Assembly: GCA_963756515.1 (NCBI GenBank)
Contig: CAVWNV010000004.1
Coordinates: 1 to 64,000 of the forward strand
Reading direction: 5' to 3'
From: Bog-756 sp963756515
GTDB lineage: Bacteria; Actinomycetota; Acidimicrobiia; Acidimicrobiales; RAAP-2
Length of the DNA stretch: 64,000 bases
Part shown: in pieces, positions 61,036 to 64,000 of the stretch
How the letters are laid out: every line of letters begins with the position of its first letter
Position numbering within the stretch: position 1 is the stretch's first letter
Translations under genes and position numbers: made by a program
The notes under the pieces: generated by a model
Database searches by the model: none
Told to the model about the DNA's origin: nothing
Seen by the model: the letters and a program-made list of their open reading frames with translations, nothing else

Positions 61036-61969
61036 TAACGAGGGGCATATGCGGGCGGTCGGCACCACCGGATCGAGCCGCTACCGGCGTGGTTGGCTCA
61101 TCGTCGCCGTGCTCGGATCCGTGGTCTGCGGCGCCGGGTTGCTGGCAGTCGGACTCCCCCACTCGGCTGAATCTGCGGCCATACCGACGGTGCCCTCGGT
61201 CTCCCGGTCTGCGGTCTCTCCCGCATCGAGCTCCCAGGCGGCAGGCACAGTGGTCGCGTCCACAACGACGACCACTGTGGTCGCCCCGGCACCTCAGCTG
61301 TCTGCGCCTCCAACCACCGCGGCTGCGCCTACACCCACGGTGGCTGCGATGGTCGACCAAGCCGAGGCGGCAGGACTCCAGCCCGGTCCCGACTGGACCT
61401 GGGCCATGGGCGACACCTCCGCCCAGTGCGGGGCGACCACCGCCGATGTCGACGTGGCCACCGGCTGCACCTACTGGGCGTCAGGAGTGGAGCGGACGGT
61501 ATTCGAGGGTTCGCCGTCCCTCGCCCTCGTTGCCCATGAGGTGGCGAATGCCGAAACCGAGCACGATGCAGGATCGACTCTGCTCGCGGACGTCGCCGGT
61601 GCCGAAGCCGGTTCTTCGTGGTCCCCGACCGACGCGGTGGCATCCTGTCTGGTCGAACACTTCCTGGGATTCCAGGACGGCTCGGCCGGATCCTGGCAAT
61701 GCCCATCGGCTCTGGCCGCATCGGTGGCCGCTCAGATCCACCAGACCGTCTCCGTGACCCAGATGACCGCCACCTGCGGAACAGCGACGGGCGCGAATTC
61801 GACGCTCACGTTCACGGGAAGTGCAGGCACGCTCAAGGTGACGGCACCCTCGGCCGGCTCGGCTCAGGTGGCAGATGCCGGGGTACCGGTCACGGTCTCG
61901 GGAGTCGGGGAGTTCACGGCTGTCGACACGGGCGGGACGATCAGCCAGAGTGGCGCCTGCACGGCATAG
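61028..61969 (+). CDS. membrane-anchored exported protein, degenerate metalloprotease-like
   Basis: Up to 313 residues: a short N-terminus, one membrane segment (RGWLIVAVLGSVVCGAGLLAVGL, 21-43), a Ser/Thr/Pro stalk to about 105 and an external domain. The domain has Cys134/Cys147 and LVAHEVANAETEHD (167-180). HEVAN looks like an HExxH zinc motif in which the second His is Asn, so it may be an inactive peptidase-like fold; this reading is tentative. Start is ATG 61028 (leaderless) or ATG 61049 (Shine-Dalgarno GAGGGG). It is divergent from the small HTH gene with shared operators. Confidence 0.7.
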   Translation: MVDNEGHMRAVGTTGSSRYRRGWLIVAVLGSVVCGAGLLAVGLPHSAESAAIPTVPSVSRSAVSPASSSQAAGTVVASTTTTTVVAPAPQLSAPPTTAAAPTPTVAAMVDQAEAAGLQPGPDWTWAMGDTSAQCGATTADVDVATGCTYWASGVERTVFEGSPSLALVAHEVANAETEHDAGSTLLADVAGAEAGSSWSPTDAVASCLVEHFLGFQDGSAGSWQCPSALAASVAAQIHQTVSVTQMTATCGTATGANSTLTFTGSAGTLKVTAPSAGSAQVADAGVPVTVSGVGEFTAVDTGGTISQSGACTA

Positions 61970-61981
61970 ACCGCGCCTGAC

Positions 61982-63295
61982 CTACAGGTGTTGAACGGCG
62001 AGGGTCAACAGAACACAGGACGCGATGAGCGACAGTCCCAAGGCAAGACTGATACCACCCGAGCGTTTCAGATAGTTGGAGTGTCGAATCGGATTCTCGA
62101 TCAAGGAATAGCTGACGGCCGAGACGACGACTGCGATGCCGATCACCACGACATCCCCCCACAACGACAGGTGACCACCCTCCGCCTGTACGGCCCACAC
62201 ATAGATCGGCTTGTGCCACAGATACAGCGAAAAAGACCACAGGGCCAGCCACTTGAACGGGGCGAGCTTCAGCAACGCCTCGGCCCCGAAGCGCGGAGCA
62301 GCTGTCCCTCCCGCAATGACCAACGACGTCGCCAGAACCGGCAACAACGGCATCGATCGTGGCCACGCGGGAATGTCCTGTGCGTCCAGGACGAGCAGCA
62401 GGAGGCCGCCGAGTCCGATCCAGGTCATGGCGGCCGCCGCCGGGATCGGCAGTCGCCTCCACCAGAGAGCTCCCACGGCCAGGAGACCACCGATGGCGAG
62501 TTCCCACACCCGGGCCAGCGTGGACACGTAGGCCCCGATCGACGGATTGACGGAGAACGAGTAGGCAAACGACGCCATGAACACTCCAGCCAGCAGAATC
62601 GAGAGTCTGGTTCGAAGGGACCCCCAGTTGCGGCCGGTAGCAATCAGAATCAAGAGAGCGGGATAGACGAGGTAGAACTGCTCTTCGACCGACAGGGACC
62701 AGTAGACGGCGAGACCTCCGAGACCTGGTGGGGACGGAGGGCCCGAGTACGTATCATGCAAGAGGCCTTGGAAATACCCGACGTTTCCCTGGAACAGCGC
62801 GTCCCATCTGCCATTGACGGCCACGGATGACGTCAGGATGGCGCCGTCGACGATTCGATCGACGACGACCACGACGGCGATCACGAGTACTGCCATCGGG
62901 ATGATGCGCCGGGCCCGCCGACCGTAGAAGGCCACCAGTCCGGTGTGCCCGGTGGCAGCACGCTCCCGGAGCAGAATGCCGGTGATGACGAAGCCGGAGA
63001 TGACGAAGAAGACGTCGACGCCGATGACCCCGTACCCCATCCTCGGGATGCCTACGTGGGCGCATACGACGAGCACGACGGCCACGGCCCGCATCCCCTG
63101 GATATCGGGCCTGAATGCCCGGTCTTCAGGGGCAGTTCCAGCCTCATCGCCGGACGGGAGGAGGCGCTCCGAATCCGGTTCGATGAAAGACGGTGAAACA
63201 GACTGTTTCATGACCGACTCAGCGGGAGGGTGGACGGTAGCGGTCCCAACAGGATCGATAGCATCCCCCCGCCCGGGTCCGCCGTCAGTGGACAT
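61982..63295 (-). CDS. acyltransferase-3 family membrane protein
   Basis: About 437 residues from ATG 63295. A hydrophilic N-terminus of about 60 residues is followed by FRPDIQGMRAVAVVLVVCAHVGIPRMGYGVIGVDVFFVISGFVITG, the OafA-type start with its conserved His, and about ten membrane segments. YWSLSVEEQFYLVYP is the second conserved block. Unlike the 51170 gene it has no SGNH domain, so it may only move the acyl group across or onto a surface glycan. ATG 63211 is an alternative start. Confidence 0.9.
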   Translation of the reverse strand: MSTDGGPGRGDAIDPVGTATVHPPAESVMKQSVSPSFIEPDSERLLPSGDEAGTAPEDRAFRPDIQGMRAVAVVLVVCAHVGIPRMGYGVIGVDVFFVISGFVITGILLRERAATGHTGLVAFYGRRARRIIPMAVLVIAVVVVVDRIVDGAILTSSVAVNGRWDALFQGNVGYFQGLLHDTYSGPPSPPGLGGLAVYWSLSVEEQFYLVYPALLILIATGRNWGSLRTRLSILLAGVFMASFAYSFSVNPSIGAYVSTLARVWELAIGGLLAVGALWWRRLPIPAAAAMTWIGLGGLLLLVLDAQDIPAWPRSMPLLPVLATSLVIAGGTAAPRFGAEALLKLAPFKWLALWSFSLYLWHKPIYVWAVQAEGGHLSLWGDVVVIGIAVVVSAVSYSLIENPIRHSNYLKRSGGISLALGLSLIASCVLLTLAVQHL

Positions 63296-63654
63296 CGTCA
63301 CCGTCCACTTCCTGTTCAAGGACCTGTACCCGGGGCGGACCCGGCGGGATTCCTAACACCGGTCGGCCGACAACGGGCTCAGCCAGCCGATCCGGTTCCG
63401 CCCCTGCACGGGCCCATCATATGGACGCCCGGGCTGCTCGTCACCGACCGCTCCTCCGCTCCTCGGTCGAGAGCTGACCGCGTCGCCCGGCGTACCGATG
63501 AGCAGCATTGCCCCAGTCTCACCGACGCGGCCATCAGGGACAATCGGCATCGCTCCTGTCTACTCCGGCGTGAGTGGCAGAGACTTCATCGACTCGGAAC
63601 GGCGCAGTCCAGGGGGGACGACGGTCGTCATCCACCCTGTAGTTGAGCGGTGGG
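63296..63654. other. 359-bp intergenic region
   Basis: No supported gene, RNA or terminator was found. It separates the acyltransferase from the gene-fragment junction at the window's right end. Confidence 0.5.
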
Positions 63655-63790
63655 TCAGCTGAGCTCGCGAACCCTGACGGTGTCGACGTGCTGCTGGAAG
63701 GCAACTGCCTTGCCGTCACGCATGGTCCACACGTGGACCATCTTCACAACGGCCGGCTCCCCGGAACCCTTGTGCTTCCACCCATCACCG
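63655..63790 (-). pseudogene. 3' fragment of a SnoaL/ketosteroid-isomerase-like gene
   Basis: The last 43 residues of a minus-strand frame, DGWKHKGSGEPAVVKMVHVW then TMRDGKAVAFQQHVDT, match the C-terminal beta hairpins of SnoaL-like proteins. Upstream of about 63790 the frame loses this character and becomes antisense of a TetR domain. The 5' two thirds of the gene are missing. Confidence 0.65.
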
Positions 63791-64000
63791 ACGATGCCGT
63801 CGCCGACTGGATGACCTACCTCTGGAACTACCGCCGCTTCGCGCTGCGCGAACCCCACCTCTACGCGGTGATGTTCGGTCCTGGGCTGGCCGCGTTCTGG
63901 CTCGGTGATCCCGCCGACCTCGAGGCGGCCAGGTCCACCTTCGTCTCCCTCCTCCGTCGCATCCACGCCTGCGTCAACGGGGGCCGATGGCAGGTCGACG
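63787..64000 (+). pseudogene. TetR C-terminal domain fragment
   Basis: The plus strand reads DDAVADWMTYLWNYRRFALR, EPHLYAVMFGPGLAAFW and LEAARSTFVSLLRRIHACV, typical of the ligand-binding domain of a TetR subgroup. The N-terminal helix-turn-helix should lie upstream, but that DNA is the antisense of the SnoaL-like fragment, so the gene is 5'-truncated. It runs off the window's right edge. Confidence 0.7.

Overview
The window reads as chromosomal DNA of a high-GC actinobacterium, probably class Acidimicrobiia or a relative. This is inference from the gene families seen: DUF222/HNH endonuclease, paired flavin/F420-type PPOX proteins, DUF35/thiolase operon, secreted proteins with SDGGIF-type repeats, class F sortase. 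Other support is the frequent GTG/TTG starts, many 4-base start/stop overlaps and several leaderless promoters. No rRNA, CRISPR array, phage block or intact insertion sequence was seen.

Layout. 1-4.5 kb: tRNA-Glu(CTC), tRNA-Gln(CTG), a phosphonatase-like HAD hydrolase, then a leftward group of ferredoxin, gltX and a YdcF-like membrane protein, and a DUF1275 membrane protein. 4.5-11.3 kb: an ABC-F ATPase with an internal 30-bp repeat, a tightly overlapped leftward operon of two DUF35 proteins and two thiolase-fold proteins lacking the nucleophilic Cys (steroid side-chain aldolase type), and a divergent sulfatase. 11.4-20.8 kb: a frameshifted CPBP protease, a DUF4190 protein, a low-molecular-weight phosphatase, two PPOX proteins, an SDR, a DapB-like oxidoreductase, an ABC exporter and a DUF222/HNH protein. 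20.8-25.3 kb: a small-ORF region with one clear terminator, two MFS transporters and a TetR regulator.

25.4-34.8 kb is a surface module: a secreted propeller/repeat protein, an HdeD-like protein, a leaderless small HTH protein, and an LCP-family enzyme overlapping the start of a giant protein with eleven Ig-like domains built on 696-bp and about 510-bp near-identical repeats. 34.8-45 kb is metabolism and transport: an SDR divergent from a three-gene ferric-iron ABC transporter whose near-perfect promoter overlaps a DtxR/IdeR-like palindrome, a thioesterase/SDR operon, and an SRPBCC/GH13 pair.

45-64 kb is accessory: small unknown proteins, an XRE protein, polytopic membrane proteins resembling GT-C enzymes, two acyltransferase-3 proteins, a spherulin-4-like hydrolase, a class F sortase with its own substrate (FPHTG sorting signal), and a set of small DNA-binding proteins with leaderless promoters. 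One divergent pair (60.9-61.0 kb) carries three copies of a 15-bp operator-like element on both core promoters. The window ends in a rearrangement scar joining a SnoaL-like gene end to a TetR gene lacking its HTH.

The recurring theme of the right half is the cell surface: sorted and repeat-rich exported proteins plus enzymes likely to build and decorate envelope glycopolymers.
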